Assembly (NCBI GenBank): GCA_027486495.1
Contig: JAIXOZ010000073.1
Span: 1-64,000 of the forward strand
DNA: 64,000 nucleotides
Source: Comamonadaceae bacterium
Lineage (GTDB): Bacteria > Pseudomonadota > Gammaproteobacteria > Burkholderiales > Burkholderiaceae_C
Direction: 5' to 3'
Shown: positions 19,669-27,973 of the stretch, piece by piece
Layout of the letters: each line of letters begins with the position of its first letter
How positions within the stretch are numbered: position 1 is the stretch's first letter
The notes under the pieces: model-generated
Seen by the model: the letters and a program-made list of their open reading frames with translations, nothing else
Databases searched by the model: none
What the model was told of the DNA's origin: nothing
Made by a program: the position numbers and the translations under genes

Positions 19669-21522
19669 CTACCGATGTAATAGGCGACCAAGGCCATACA
19701 TTTCAATATGACGATCGGCTTTGCAGAAGCCATGCCCGTTGATCGCCAGTTCACAAAAATAGCTGTAGTGATCAAAGTCTTGGTTGGCTTGGCTAGCATC
19801 GTCCATTGATTGCTGAGAGGGATAAACTTCGCCAATGGGTTTAGAAATATTATTCAGCTTGCAAAATTCAGCAAATCGCTGACGCATGAATGTGAACAGG
19901 TCGGATGTTCGGATAGAAAAAACTTGAATTTTATATTCAAATAATCTCAAATAAAAATACCCTCCCGTATAAACAAGCAATGCCTTGAGTCTCCGCCTCG
20001 GAGCGATGGAGACATGGTGGATTTTCCATTGGTCAATGAAGCCAATACCTGGCGCAGTGTGCCAGCCGTCGCGTTCTGACCACGTTAAGCAAAGACCGTC
20101 GACACACTTTTGGCGCATCACTCGAATAAAGTTGTCGTAATCCAAAATTCTTTGTGATTTACTGCGTCCAACTTTTCGTGATAACGCCAAGGGCTCATCA
20201 ACATAGCTTGTCAATTCAAGACTTTGTTCGGAAGGTCTAGTGACAGTAATCTGAAAAAGGTTCACCTGAGGAATTTCATCTGTTGACCAGACGCATCTTT
20301 TCTTTCTGATCCCATTTTCAACAAACCGCTCTGCTTCTTTCCAAATTGCAAGGCAATACAATCCGAATACATGATTTCGCACCCAGCTCAAATACCCTGC
20401 CTTTAAATGCCCTTGAAGATACTGCTCAAATCCAGCAGTAGCCTCGCCTAAGACCTCTGAAAATCTGCATACATACCAGTTTGTGGATGTGAATTGTTTT
20501 CGCTTATCCCATCTCCTGATATCGACCGTCGGCTCTACGGTTCTTGCCCAAATCAGCTCAATAAATGCCAAACGGGCAAGGCTATTTGACCGTAGCAATA
20601 CGGCAATCGCCTCTGGAGTTATACACTTTTTGAATTGCCATACCCAATAGTCAGAACGAGGAACTACATGACGTCGCAAGTACCTGGCTATCGCTTTGTA
20701 AACATCTGTAGGTTCAGAACTCATGTGCCAAAACCGGCCTTTACTCCCCTTTTCGGGTTCAGAATCAGGTTTATTTGAGAAGTCTCGAAATTCAATGCTT
20801 CTGGTTCGGTAGGCGTATCGATAGTGCGATGCTTCATATTTAATCAAGGTGGGTGGATAGCCAATGCCATGAATTTCACTCAACTCTTTGAGTCGAATGA
20901 TCCACTCGGTCTCATGCACATTTTCAAATTTTGTGTTCATGTATGAGGCTACATAGATGGCGCGCAATGATGAAAGCCAGTCGACGATGGGCTTTAGTTT
21001 TTCGGTGTCAACAAAGCAATGATCTTTTTCATATAACCGAGTTGGATCGAAATACCTTAAGCTTGAACAATGACACGTATACGGCGATAAAAGAGATTTG
21101 GCATCAACCCTTTCCCCGTTTTTACCCATGCAAGAACATTCGATGTGAAGCGGCTCGCCGTGGATCGGACATTGATTGAGTAATTTCAGAGAAAAGAGCC
21201 TGGTGTGGTACCCCAACTCCAAGCACTTTGGGCAGTAGCCGTTTTGGGGTGTGAACAAGAATTGCCAGCACGCGGGAATAAACCGCTGATCACAAAGTTT
21301 AAAAAGCTCCAGTGGCTCGCCTATCAGGCGGGAAAGAACCCGAAGATCGACATCTTGAACGGCACGATTTGGGCTCAAAGTTCGTTTGAGCTTTGGTGAA
21401 AAATTCTCACTCAATGGAAAGTCAGAAATTCTGAGTTTGTTCAAATAAGCCAGTTTTCTCAAGGTCAGCCAAAGCGACGTGTAGGGCAGCAGCGTGCCCG
21501 GTTTCCATGTCAGAGTTGTCAT
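19669..21522 (-). CDS. tniQ: TniQ/TnsD-family target-selection protein
   Basis: 617 residues. A zinc-finger-like region near residues 95-145 reads CPKCLELGYH, then CPIHGEPLHIEC, as in TniQ/TnsD proteins, where these fingers contact DNA. The length exceeds that of Tn402/Tn5053 TniQ (about 400) and approaches or exceeds TnsD, which suggests sequence-specific target recognition. The C-terminal half is unrecognised and rich in aromatic and basic residues. The coding sequence is clearly more AT-rich than flanking chromosomal genes. It starts 4 bp after tniB ends, so the three tni genes form an operon. Confidence 0.85.
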   Translation of the reverse strand: MTTLTWKPGTLLPYTSLWLTLRKLAYLNKLRISDFPLSENFSPKLKRTLSPNRAVQDVDLRVLSRLIGEPLELFKLCDQRFIPACWQFLFTPQNGYCPKCLELGYHTRLFSLKLLNQCPIHGEPLHIECSCMGKNGERVDAKSLLSPYTCHCSSLRYFDPTRLYEKDHCFVDTEKLKPIVDWLSSLRAIYVASYMNTKFENVHETEWIIRLKELSEIHGIGYPPTLIKYEASHYRYAYRTRSIEFRDFSNKPDSEPEKGSKGRFWHMSSEPTDVYKAIARYLRRHVVPRSDYWVWQFKKCITPEAIAVLLRSNSLARLAFIELIWARTVEPTVDIRRWDKRKQFTSTNWYVCRFSEVLGEATAGFEQYLQGHLKAGYLSWVRNHVFGLYCLAIWKEAERFVENGIRKKRCVWSTDEIPQVNLFQITVTRPSEQSLELTSYVDEPLALSRKVGRSKSQRILDYDNFIRVMRQKCVDGLCLTWSERDGWHTAPGIGFIDQWKIHHVSIAPRRRLKALLVYTGGYFYLRLFEYKIQVFSIRTSDLFTFMRQRFAEFCKLNNISKPIGEVYPSQQSMDDASQANQDFDHYSYFCELAINGHGFCKADRHIEMYGLGRLLHR

Positions 21523-21526
21523 GCGC

Positions 21527-22546
21527 TTACGCCTTTGGTGTTCGTCCCCTAGGTGCCCCCGCTGAAATAATCGCCATCAGGGCACCATGGCCAGAATGCT
21601 CGACGATTTCACTGATTGATTTTTTTGACAGCACATCAGACACAGCTCGTCCCGACGCCAGCAAAAGGAGCATCCTTCTGCACACCACGGAGATGGTTTT
21701 CATTGGAATTTCATGCGGCCCGTCATAGCGATGCGGCAATTGGTTGATGAACTCTTCCCAAAGTGGTGCCGCATAACTGGCAAGGCGAAATCCATTGCTC
21801 CAAAGCTCAGGGACGATGCTCGCAGTAAAAGATATGCCCGATCCCGCAGGCCATTCAGAGCCTTCGTCATACCCCGACATCACGTACCCCAATTGCGCCT
21901 CATCGCAAATGCCATGAAACCTTGCAGCAGTGAGCAAGAATCTCGCAGCGACATGTGCACCGCCTGCCATGGCGAGATTGATCGGATCATCCCGAAACTG
22001 AACAGAAGCGATGGAGATCACACACAACCGAATCCTCTTTTTCTCCAGCATGCTGTGCAGCTCGACAAGCCACAACCACTCGCGCATCGTCATGCCTTGT
22101 GCTTCGTCAATCACCAGTACAACAAAACGTCCACCCGCCTGTGCTGACAATTGTTCAAAGCGGTCGACGAGCATTCCCAAGCGTTCCCTTGGGCTACGGG
22201 TTGATCTGGCCAAATAATGCTTGGCTGCTTCCAGCAAATTTGCATAGAACCGCCCGGATGAGCTGGCACCGCCCGATTCGGTATGACTCCAGATCACCAT
22301 CGGGATGAATCCGCCATACCTTGCAGCAAGCAAGCCTTCGAGCCAGTTATCCACAGCGCTGGATTTACCCAGTCGAGAGGCACCATATATGGTGGCACCA
22401 TCAAATTGATCGTCTAGCCACCGTCCGATGGTGCTCACCATTTTTTCAATGGCGGGGGTGTACAACGAGTAATCTCTCGTGACCAGGGGATGGTCTTTGG
22501 GGATGTGCTCTGGAACGAGCTGAAAGTCTGAGTTTTCCATCACCAT
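21527..22546 (-). CDS. tniB: TniB/TnsC-like AAA ATPase transposition regulator
   Basis: 339-residue AAA+ ATPase that would connect the target selector to the transposase. Walker A is GASRLGKSS (about residue 58) and Walker B is VVLVIDEAQGM (about residue 146), followed by a sensor segment (LCVISIASVQF). It is similar in size to TniB of Tn402 (about 300) rather than Tn7 TnsC (about 550). The ATG lies just before the tniA stop codon, giving a short overlap and likely translational coupling. Confidence 0.87.
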   Translation of the reverse strand: MVMENSDFQLVPEHIPKDHPLVTRDYSLYTPAIEKMVSTIGRWLDDQFDGATIYGASRLGKSSAVDNWLEGLLAARYGGFIPMVIWSHTESGGASSSGRFYANLLEAAKHYLARSTRSPRERLGMLVDRFEQLSAQAGGRFVVLVIDEAQGMTMREWLWLVELHSMLEKKRIRLCVISIASVQFRDDPINLAMAGGAHVAARFLLTAARFHGICDEAQLGYVMSGYDEGSEWPAGSGISFTASIVPELWSNGFRLASYAAPLWEEFINQLPHRYDGPHEIPMKTISVVCRRMLLLLASGRAVSDVLSKKSISEIVEHSGHGALMAIISAGAPRGRTPKA

Positions 22547-24609
22547 GTCTTTGCCATGCGCATCTTGGGAAGTGGAGCGCTCTGGCTTGCCGATTTGGGT
22601 TTAGGCTCAGGTGGCGGTGGAGAGCCCTTCCTTTTGCTGGATGCTCCGGAGACCTTGGTCGGCTCTTCGGACTTGGCCTGACCGTTAATTTCACCAGTGA
22701 CGTCCGGTAACGAAAAGTTCGGCTCTTTCATTTCATCCAACGCTTGAGTGCTGGTCATCATGATTCGTCGCGCTTGCAGATAGGCCGGATGAACAGGCAG
22801 CTTTTTGTTGGCATGTATCTCAGCGTATTCAATCAACGCCTGAACGGGATCCCTATTGCCGGTCAGAAATAACAGGCGCTTTGTTGCAAGTGCGCGAATG
22901 GCTTGCCGCATGTAAAGGGTGTGGGGTGATCGGTGCCACGGCGGTTGAACATGTACGGTTCCGTAGATCAGTCCATTTGAATCGCAGACGGTGGCCCAGC
23001 GAGCGTCTGTTTCGTCATCGAGTTGAAGCCAAAGTTTTTTACCGAGGAGATCAGGACGTTGAACCAGCCACTCGGAGGTGTATTTGGCGTTCTCAAAGTT
23101 GAAATACGGTCTTTTGCCCGTGTATTCACCGCCAAGCAATGTGCAAACCTTTCTGGTTCCCGCCATTCTTTTGACGAGTTCCGGGTCAGCATGACGAATA
23201 CGATTTTTTGTTTTGGAAGACAAGAAGTCCATTTGAGCCAGAGGACTGCGATAGCCTAGACCTGTATGTGGCGTGGCGTTGTAGTTCGCGATGGTGACAT
23301 CCAGCAACTCCTCGGCATAGTCAAGTTGGAACTGGACCTCTGCAGCAATTTTTTCTGGATCTCGTCCTTTCTTATCTTCGTGACTGCTGCCTGTGCTCGG
23401 AGAAAGTCGGTGCATAGTGCCAGAGGCCAAAACCCTGAAAAAAGACTCGATAAATGGCCGATCATCTTTGCTGCGTCTTGAGCTAAAAGACATTGGGTCC
23501 TGGGGCTTGATGACCTTTGCGCCAACGATATGGAGCAATGGTTCCTCGACTCTGGGGCAAACGTTCGCCAACGCGCCATCGACACTGAATTCATTCCAAC
23601 AAGCAGACAAATAAACTTCAGAGTGCGCGGATGGCAAGGCTGCGCCTTCTGCGTACCCATCCTCACAAAACGTCAAGGTTCTTGGGGCCCACTTGGATAA
23701 AGCATTTTTGATGGTGATCAAAACGTCGAGCGCACTGCATTCGCGTCGCAAGCTGATGTGGTACCCCAGAACTGCACGGGATCTGACGTCAATGATCACG
23801 ATGATCCAGATGCGGCGGATCTTTCTGGGTTCATATCCACCGTGAGGAGACGGCACCATGACCACCATACGGCAGTCCAATTTGTGAGCATCACACTCGA
23901 CCCGATCAAACAGTTTGAAATCAGGCCGTCGTGTTCCATCGGAGGCTTTGGCTTTTGCAATTGCGTCTGGACCTCCAATCTTGGAAAGGGCCAGAAGGGG
24001 GTGTGCCTGCGTGACTTTTTTTATGTACAACCTGATGGACTGATACCCGAGCGTTTCAGTATTGAAAGGCCACTGACCTTCCTTTTCTAAGCCAAGCGCT
24101 CGAAGTTCACCAATTAACCATCGAAACAACCTCTGCACATTGGGTTTGGGATGCGCTAACGCGTTGCTACTGCCAATGATCTGCTTGTGAAAACGCTCTT
24201 TTAACCCTCGGGCTTTCGGTATTTCAAAAAGCCACTGAAGCGCACCTGAAGCTCCAGATCCGTTAGCCTGTAGTGCAGGAGGATGCTGACGGTCATAACT
24301 TTTGACGCGATAGTAATGAAGTGCTCCTCGCCACCCATACATATTCCCATCCGGATGAGGGGCCAAACATCTGGAAGTGATGATCCTATAAATATTTGTG
24401 CGGATCTCACCCGTTTTTTTCAGCAACTGAGCTTCACTGGCTCCCGCGATGTAGAGCTCAATCGCTTTCTTTCGAAGGAGGAATTTTTTTCGTCTGGCTT
24501 CCGACAAAGCGGATTCATCAACCATGGGCCAGGTGCTGAGGTCAAATTGAGTCTGGAGCAGATCCTCATCGTGAATCAAATGATCACGAATTTTTCCTTT
24601 TACGCCCAT
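22540..24609 (-). CDS. tniA: TniA/TnsB-like DDE transposase
   Basis: 689 residues. An N-terminal helix-turn-helix region (residues about 30-170) precedes an rve-type catalytic core: first Asp in RVECDAHK, a second Asp probably in NEFSVDGAL and Glu in RPFIESFFR. A Mu-type beta-barrel C-domain follows (KKLWLQLDDETDARWATV), and the tail is Pro/Lys/Ser-rich. ATG 24609 is preceded by GGAGG, so I prefer it to the TTG at 24639. It catalyses strand transfer; without TnsA the product should be a cointegrate needing resolution. It is first gene of the tniABQ operon, reading inwards from the right end. Confidence 0.88.
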   Translation of the reverse strand: MGVKGKIRDHLIHDEDLLQTQFDLSTWPMVDESALSEARRKKFLLRKKAIELYIAGASEAQLLKKTGEIRTNIYRIITSRCLAPHPDGNMYGWRGALHYYRVKSYDRQHPPALQANGSGASGALQWLFEIPKARGLKERFHKQIIGSSNALAHPKPNVQRLFRWLIGELRALGLEKEGQWPFNTETLGYQSIRLYIKKVTQAHPLLALSKIGGPDAIAKAKASDGTRRPDFKLFDRVECDAHKLDCRMVVMVPSPHGGYEPRKIRRIWIIVIIDVRSRAVLGYHISLRRECSALDVLITIKNALSKWAPRTLTFCEDGYAEGAALPSAHSEVYLSACWNEFSVDGALANVCPRVEEPLLHIVGAKVIKPQDPMSFSSRRSKDDRPFIESFFRVLASGTMHRLSPSTGSSHEDKKGRDPEKIAAEVQFQLDYAEELLDVTIANYNATPHTGLGYRSPLAQMDFLSSKTKNRIRHADPELVKRMAGTRKVCTLLGGEYTGKRPYFNFENAKYTSEWLVQRPDLLGKKLWLQLDDETDARWATVCDSNGLIYGTVHVQPPWHRSPHTLYMRQAIRALATKRLLFLTGNRDPVQALIEYAEIHANKKLPVHPAYLQARRIMMTSTQALDEMKEPNFSLPDVTGEINGQAKSEEPTKVSGASSKRKGSPPPPEPKPKSASQSAPLPKMRMAKTW

Positions 24610-24663
24610 AAATCCTCCGATCAGAGGTTTTGATGCCAATTATTAAAAAGGATTACTCACACG

Positions 24664-24767
24664 ACGTCAAATTTACTTTTTTTGGGCCGTATCAAATTTA
24701 CTATTAATTGCCGGATCTCTATAGCTACAGGGGGCAACTTTCTGTATCAGATTTACCTTTGTGAACG
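24664..24767. repeat. Right transposon end with three transposase-type repeats
   Basis: Inverted copies of the left-end motif occur at 24744-24759 (GTATCAGATTTACCTT), 24689-24704 (GTATCAAATTTACTAT) and, more diverged, 24664-24679 (ACGTCAAATTTACTTT). The outermost copy belongs to the terminal inverted repeat ending at 24767. The inner two are spaced more widely than at the left end, so the two ends are asymmetric, as in Tn7. Confidence 0.72.
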
Positions 24768-24772
24768 GTGAC
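24768..24772. repeat. Right copy of the 5-bp target-site duplication (GTGAC)
   Basis: Matches GTGAC at 6564-6568 exactly and directly abuts the right terminus. Only 13 bases separate it from the stop codon of the ankyrin gene. Confidence 0.65.
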
Positions 24773-24785
24773 CAAGCTAAAAGAG

Positions 24786-25463
24786 TCAAGGTTTTTGGCG
24801 AATTGCCAATCTGGCCAAGCCTGTTTCAATCAGCTCTTTGGCATTCAGGCGCTCACCCCGAATGGCGAAGTCCAGTGCAGTCAATCCCAATTGGTTTTTT
24901 ATGGTCAAGTCGGCGCCGGCTTGAATCAAGTGCTTGACGGCTTCAGGGCTGCCGTACATGGCCGCCATCATCAAGGGTGTTGTGCCATTGGGAGATTCAG
25001 CGTCGATGTAAGCACTGTGCTCAAGCAAATGAACGATCACCGGCACATGGCCCGCTGAGGCGGCGTAATGTAAAGGTGTCCATCCGGTTTTGTTGACGTC
25101 GGCATCGTTGTCAACGAGCTTTTGCACCAATGCCAAATAACCCTTGAGGGATGCCAGCATGAGCACGCTTTCATCCTTCTCATTGCGAACTTCGGTCAGG
25201 GTGCTGGGGTGAGTCGCCAGCAACTCGGCCACTTTCAGAGAAGGCTCACGAACTGCCAACATCAGAGCTGGCACACCCTCGGAGTTGACCGTGTTGGGGT
25301 CAAAGCCACGCTGGAGCAAAGCCTGAACCACGCGAACATTGTCGAACTGGACCGCTTTGAAAAAATCTTCGTAGGAACCCGCTTTTACCGAAAATGAAAA
25401 ATATAAAAATCCAATTAAAACAGAAAGATTTTTGAATTTATTAAAGCAAGACATGAGAGACAT
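24786..25463 (-). CDS. Exported ankyrin-repeat protein
   Basis: 225 residues with a probable signal peptide (LSVLIGFLYFSFSVKA). Five to six ankyrin repeats follow, seen as DFFKAVQFDNVRVVQALLQRG, VPALMLAVREPSL, SVLMLASLKGYLALVQKLV, GWTPLHYAASAGHVPVIVHLLEH, GTTPLMMAAMYGSPEAVKHLI and GLTALDFAIRGE, each given here only as a landmark. Likely a periplasmic protein-interaction scaffold. It is the last gene of the mltG-tmk-holB-tatD operon, 9 bp after tatD. The transposon sits directly beyond its stop codon but leaves it intact. Confidence 0.85.
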   Translation of the reverse strand: MSLMSCFNKFKNLSVLIGFLYFSFSVKAGSYEDFFKAVQFDNVRVVQALLQRGFDPNTVNSEGVPALMLAVREPSLKVAELLATHPSTLTEVRNEKDESVLMLASLKGYLALVQKLVDNDADVNKTGWTPLHYAASAGHVPVIVHLLEHSAYIDAESPNGTTPLMMAAMYGSPEAVKHLIQAGADLTIKNQLGLTALDFAIRGERLNAKELIETGLARLAIRQKP

Positions 25464-25472
25464 ATGGGGGGC

Positions 25473-26279
25473 TCAGCAGGCGGTTTTCGCGAACAGCCGC
25501 AGAAAATTATGGGTCGTCAACTCACCGATGGCCTCGGATGAGCTGCCGCGTAACTCACCCAACAGCTTGGCCACATAAGGCACATACGAAGGATTGTTGG
25601 TCTTCCCGCGATACGGTATGGGGGCCAAATAAGGGCTGTCCGTTTCGATGAGGAGCCGGTCATCGGGCACAAATTTGGCTACTTCGCGCAAGTCAGCCGC
25701 CGTTTTGAAGGTCAGGATGCCTGAGAACGAGATGTAAAAACCCAGATCTAGAGCAGCCCTGGCGACTTGTTGGCTTTCAGTGAAGCAGTGAAAAACTCCC
25801 CCCGCACAACCAGCCCCGCCTGTTTCGCCCTCTTCTTTCAAGATGGCTATGGTGTCTTCTGAAGCCTGCCGGGTATGGATCACCAGCGGAAGTTGAGTTT
25901 GCCTGCCCGCCCGGATGTGGGTGCGAAAACGCTCGCGCTGCCATTCCATGTCCGAGATGGATCGCCCGCCTTTGCGTTCTTCCATTTGGTAATAGTCCAA
26001 GCCCGTCTCGCCAATGGCCACCACTTTAGGGCGTGTTGCGCCGTCCAGCAGATCTTGCAAACTGGGCTCAAGCACGCCTTCGTTGTCGGGGTGCACACCC
26101 ACCGTGGCCCACATGTTGTCGTTGGCCATGGCCAGGTTATGAACTTCATCAAACTTTTCCAGGGTGGTACAAATGACCATGGCTCGGGTGACTTGGGCGT
26201 CCAGCATGGCTTGTTGGATGTTGTCCAGTTCACTCATCAGCTCGGGAAAATTCAAATGGCAATGGGAATCGGTGTACAT
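25473..26279 (-). CDS. TatD-family metal-dependent hydrolase
   Basis: 268-residue TIM-barrel hydrolase of the TatD/YcfH family. Metal ligands are in the N-terminal DSHCHLNF, the Glu of AIGETGLDYY, His of VIHTRQA, His of FHCFTES and the Asp of LLIETDSPYLAP. Members act as DNases or D-amino-acyl-tRNA-type deacylases in quality control. Close linkage with holB and tmk is the same as for E. coli ycfH, which supports the YcfH subgroup. It starts 3 bp after holB ends. Confidence 0.92.
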   Translation of the reverse strand: MYTDSHCHLNFPELMSELDNIQQAMLDAQVTRAMVICTTLEKFDEVHNLAMANDNMWATVGVHPDNEGVLEPSLQDLLDGATRPKVVAIGETGLDYYQMEERKGGRSISDMEWQRERFRTHIRAGRQTQLPLVIHTRQASEDTIAILKEEGETGGAGCAGGVFHCFTESQQVARAALDLGFYISFSGILTFKTAADLREVAKFVPDDRLLIETDSPYLAPIPYRGKTNNPSYVPYVAKLLGELRGSSSEAIGELTTHNFLRLFAKTAC

Positions 26280-26282
26280 GGG

Positions 26283-27287
26283 TCAGCCCTTGGTCATCAG
26301 GGTTTGTTGGGCATCGGCGGTCAGCGCTTCGAGCATCAGACCGGCATTAAAGGGGTGTTCGGCGGTGCGCGCAGACTGCATCAGGCGCTTGAACCAATCG
26401 GTCAGTACACGGATGCAAGCGTGACTTGGTGGCAAGTGTGCGGCCTCAAAAAAACGTGGGGCAACACCCGACTGCCGCAACACCAAATCGTGGCAAAGTT
26501 TTTGCAAAGCGTCTATGGCTTGGGCGGGGCTCAAATCGGCCAGGTGACGGACATCACCTTGGCGCATGGCCATGGGCAAATGGGCCCACCAATCGGGTGA
26601 CAAGCCCGATTCAGTTTGGCGCAACACATCGGTGGGGCGGCCGCCTGCACTGAGCAACAAGGCCTGGGCCACGGGAGCGGGCACACCCTGCTCGCTCAGC
26701 CAGGTCAAAGCTTCGTCGGCCTCGGGCCACTTCATGGTGTGCGCCAAGCAGCGGCTGCGGATGGTGGGAAGTAGCATGTGAGCCGCCTCGGTGGCCAGCA
26801 CAAAGCGCACATTGCCCGGCGGTTCTTCCAGGGTTTTGAGCAAAGCGTTGGCGGTGATGGTGTTCATGCGCTCGGCCGGAAACACCAGCACCGCCTTGCC
26901 GCGCCCCCGCGCGTCGGTGCGCTGCGAAAACTCCACCGCGTCCCGCATTGCATCCACCCGGATTTCTTTGCTGGGTTTGCGGGTTTTTTTGTCAATCTCG
27001 TCTTGGGCTTTTTCCGGCAAAGGCCAACCCAGCTCAAGCATCACGGTCTCAGGCATCAGCACGGCCAAGTCGGCGTGGGTGCGCACGGCCACGGCGTGGC
27101 AACTCGGACAGTCGCCACAAGCGCCTTGGGCTGTAGGCTTTTCACAAAGCCAGGCGGAGACCATGGCAAGCGCCAAGTCGTATTGGCCCAGCCCCGACGG
27201 ACCTTGCAACAACCAAGCGTGACCACGCTGGGCCAGCAAATCGCTGGCTTGGCGGGCAATCCAAGGGGCGTTCAAAACGGCGCTCAT
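26283..27287 (-). CDS. holB: DNA polymerase III subunit delta'
   Basis: 334-residue clamp-loader subunit. The zinc module is [10 protein letters not shown] (about residue 60), the P-loop is degenerate ([11 protein letters not shown], lacking the Lys), as expected for delta', which does not hydrolyse ATP. The SRC-type motif appears as IRSRCL. Acts with DnaX and HolA to load the beta clamp. Overlaps tmk by 4 bp, the classic tmk-holB arrangement. Confidence 0.95.
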   Translation of the reverse strand: MSAVLNAPWIARQASDLLAQRGHAWLLQGPSGLGQYDLALAMVSAWLCEKPTAQGACGDCPSCHAVAVRTHADLAVLMPETVMLELGWPLPEKAQDEIDKKTRKPSKEIRVDAMRDAVEFSQRTDARGRGKAVLVFPAERMNTITANALLKTLEEPPGNVRFVLATEAAHMLLPTIRSRCLAHTMKWPEADEALTWLSEQGVPAPVAQALLLSAGGRPTDVLRQTESGLSPDWWAHLPMAMRQGDVRHLADLSPAQAIDALQKLCHDLVLRQSGVAPRFFEAAHLPPSHACIRVLTDWFKRLMQSARTAEHPFNAGLMLEALTADAQQTLMTKG

Positions 27288-27925
27288 GCATCGACCTTAT
27301 TCAGCCAGTTGGTCACCACACGGTCCACGTCAGCGCCTACGGCTTCCATGCTTTGGGCGGCATCGATCCTTGCAAAACGCTCGGGCGTTTCGGCCAGGCG
27401 TTTGGCATAGCCAGCGCGCACATCAGCAAAAAAGTCCGCTGGCTGCGATTCAAACTTGTCCGGTATGCGGGCCAAAGCCAGGCGCTGCGCGGCAATTTGC
27501 GGGTCCAAATCAAACCACACGGTCAGCTCAGGCTGGCGCAAGCCACCATTGGGCAAGGATTGCACCATGCGCTCCAACTGGGCCAGCACCTGCCAGTCAA
27601 AACCACGTCCACCACCTTGGTATGCGAAAGTAGCGTCGGTGAATCGATCGCACAGAACCACATCGCCACGAGCCAGAGCGGGCTCGATCACCAGTACCAA
27701 ATGCTCACGGCGGGCCGCGAACATCAACAATGCTTCAGTCAGCAGGTCCATGGGCTCGTGCAGAACCAATTCGCGCAGCTTTTCAGACAGCAGCGTGCCG
27801 CCCGGCTCACGGGTCAGCACAACCGCTCTGCCCGCTTGGCGAAACAGTTCGGCCACACGGGCGATGTGCGTGGACTTGCCCGCGCCGTCGATGCCTTCAA
27901 AACTGATGAACAAACCGCGTGTCAT
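27284..27925 (-). CDS. tmk: Thymidylate kinase
   Basis: 213-residue dTMP kinase. P-loop [11 protein letters not shown], the REPGGT motif, [17 protein letters not shown] with the DR(F/Y) motif, and a lid region lacking the long Arg-rich form are all visible. Converts dTMP to dTDP in the cytoplasm. It lies 48 bp after mltG and overlaps holB. Confidence 0.96.
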   Translation of the reverse strand: MTRGLFISFEGIDGAGKSTHIARVAELFRQAGRAVVLTREPGGTLLSEKLRELVLHEPMDLLTEALLMFAARREHLVLVIEPALARGDVVLCDRFTDATFAYQGGGRGFDWQVLAQLERMVQSLPNGGLRQPELTVWFDLDPQIAAQRLALARIPDKFESQPADFFADVRAGYAKRLAETPERFARIDAAQSMEAVGADVDRVVTNWLNKVDA

Positions 27926-27973
27926 GGTGTGTGAAAAGGGGAAAACCCGATTGTCGCAGGCTCTCGCCCACCC

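Larger units (their letters stand above)
6569..24767. mobile_element. TniABQ-type transposon with tyrosine recombinase module and heavy-metal efflux cargo
   Basis: An 18.2-kb element bounded by imperfect 24-bp inverted termini (22 of 24 positions agree) sharing the core ACAAAGGTAAATYTGATAC. It is flanked by a 5-bp GTGAC duplication. The right end carries tniA, tniB and tniQ, all reading leftwards. The left end carries a KfrA-domain protein divergent from a tyrosine recombinase. The middle holds a MerR regulator, a CadA-type ATPase and a Czc-type efflux operon. No TnsA endonuclease and no serine resolvase are present. The outermost bases are CGGT/CGTT rather than the TGT of Tn7 or Tn402, so the exact boundary could be off by a few bases. 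Coding regions inside, especially tniQ, look more AT-rich than the chromosomal flanks. Confidence 0.82.

Noticed and set aside
6569-24767. Tn7 proper or CRISPR-associated transposon
   Set aside because: No tnsA, tnsE, cas genes or CRISPR repeats; the insertion is not near glmS.
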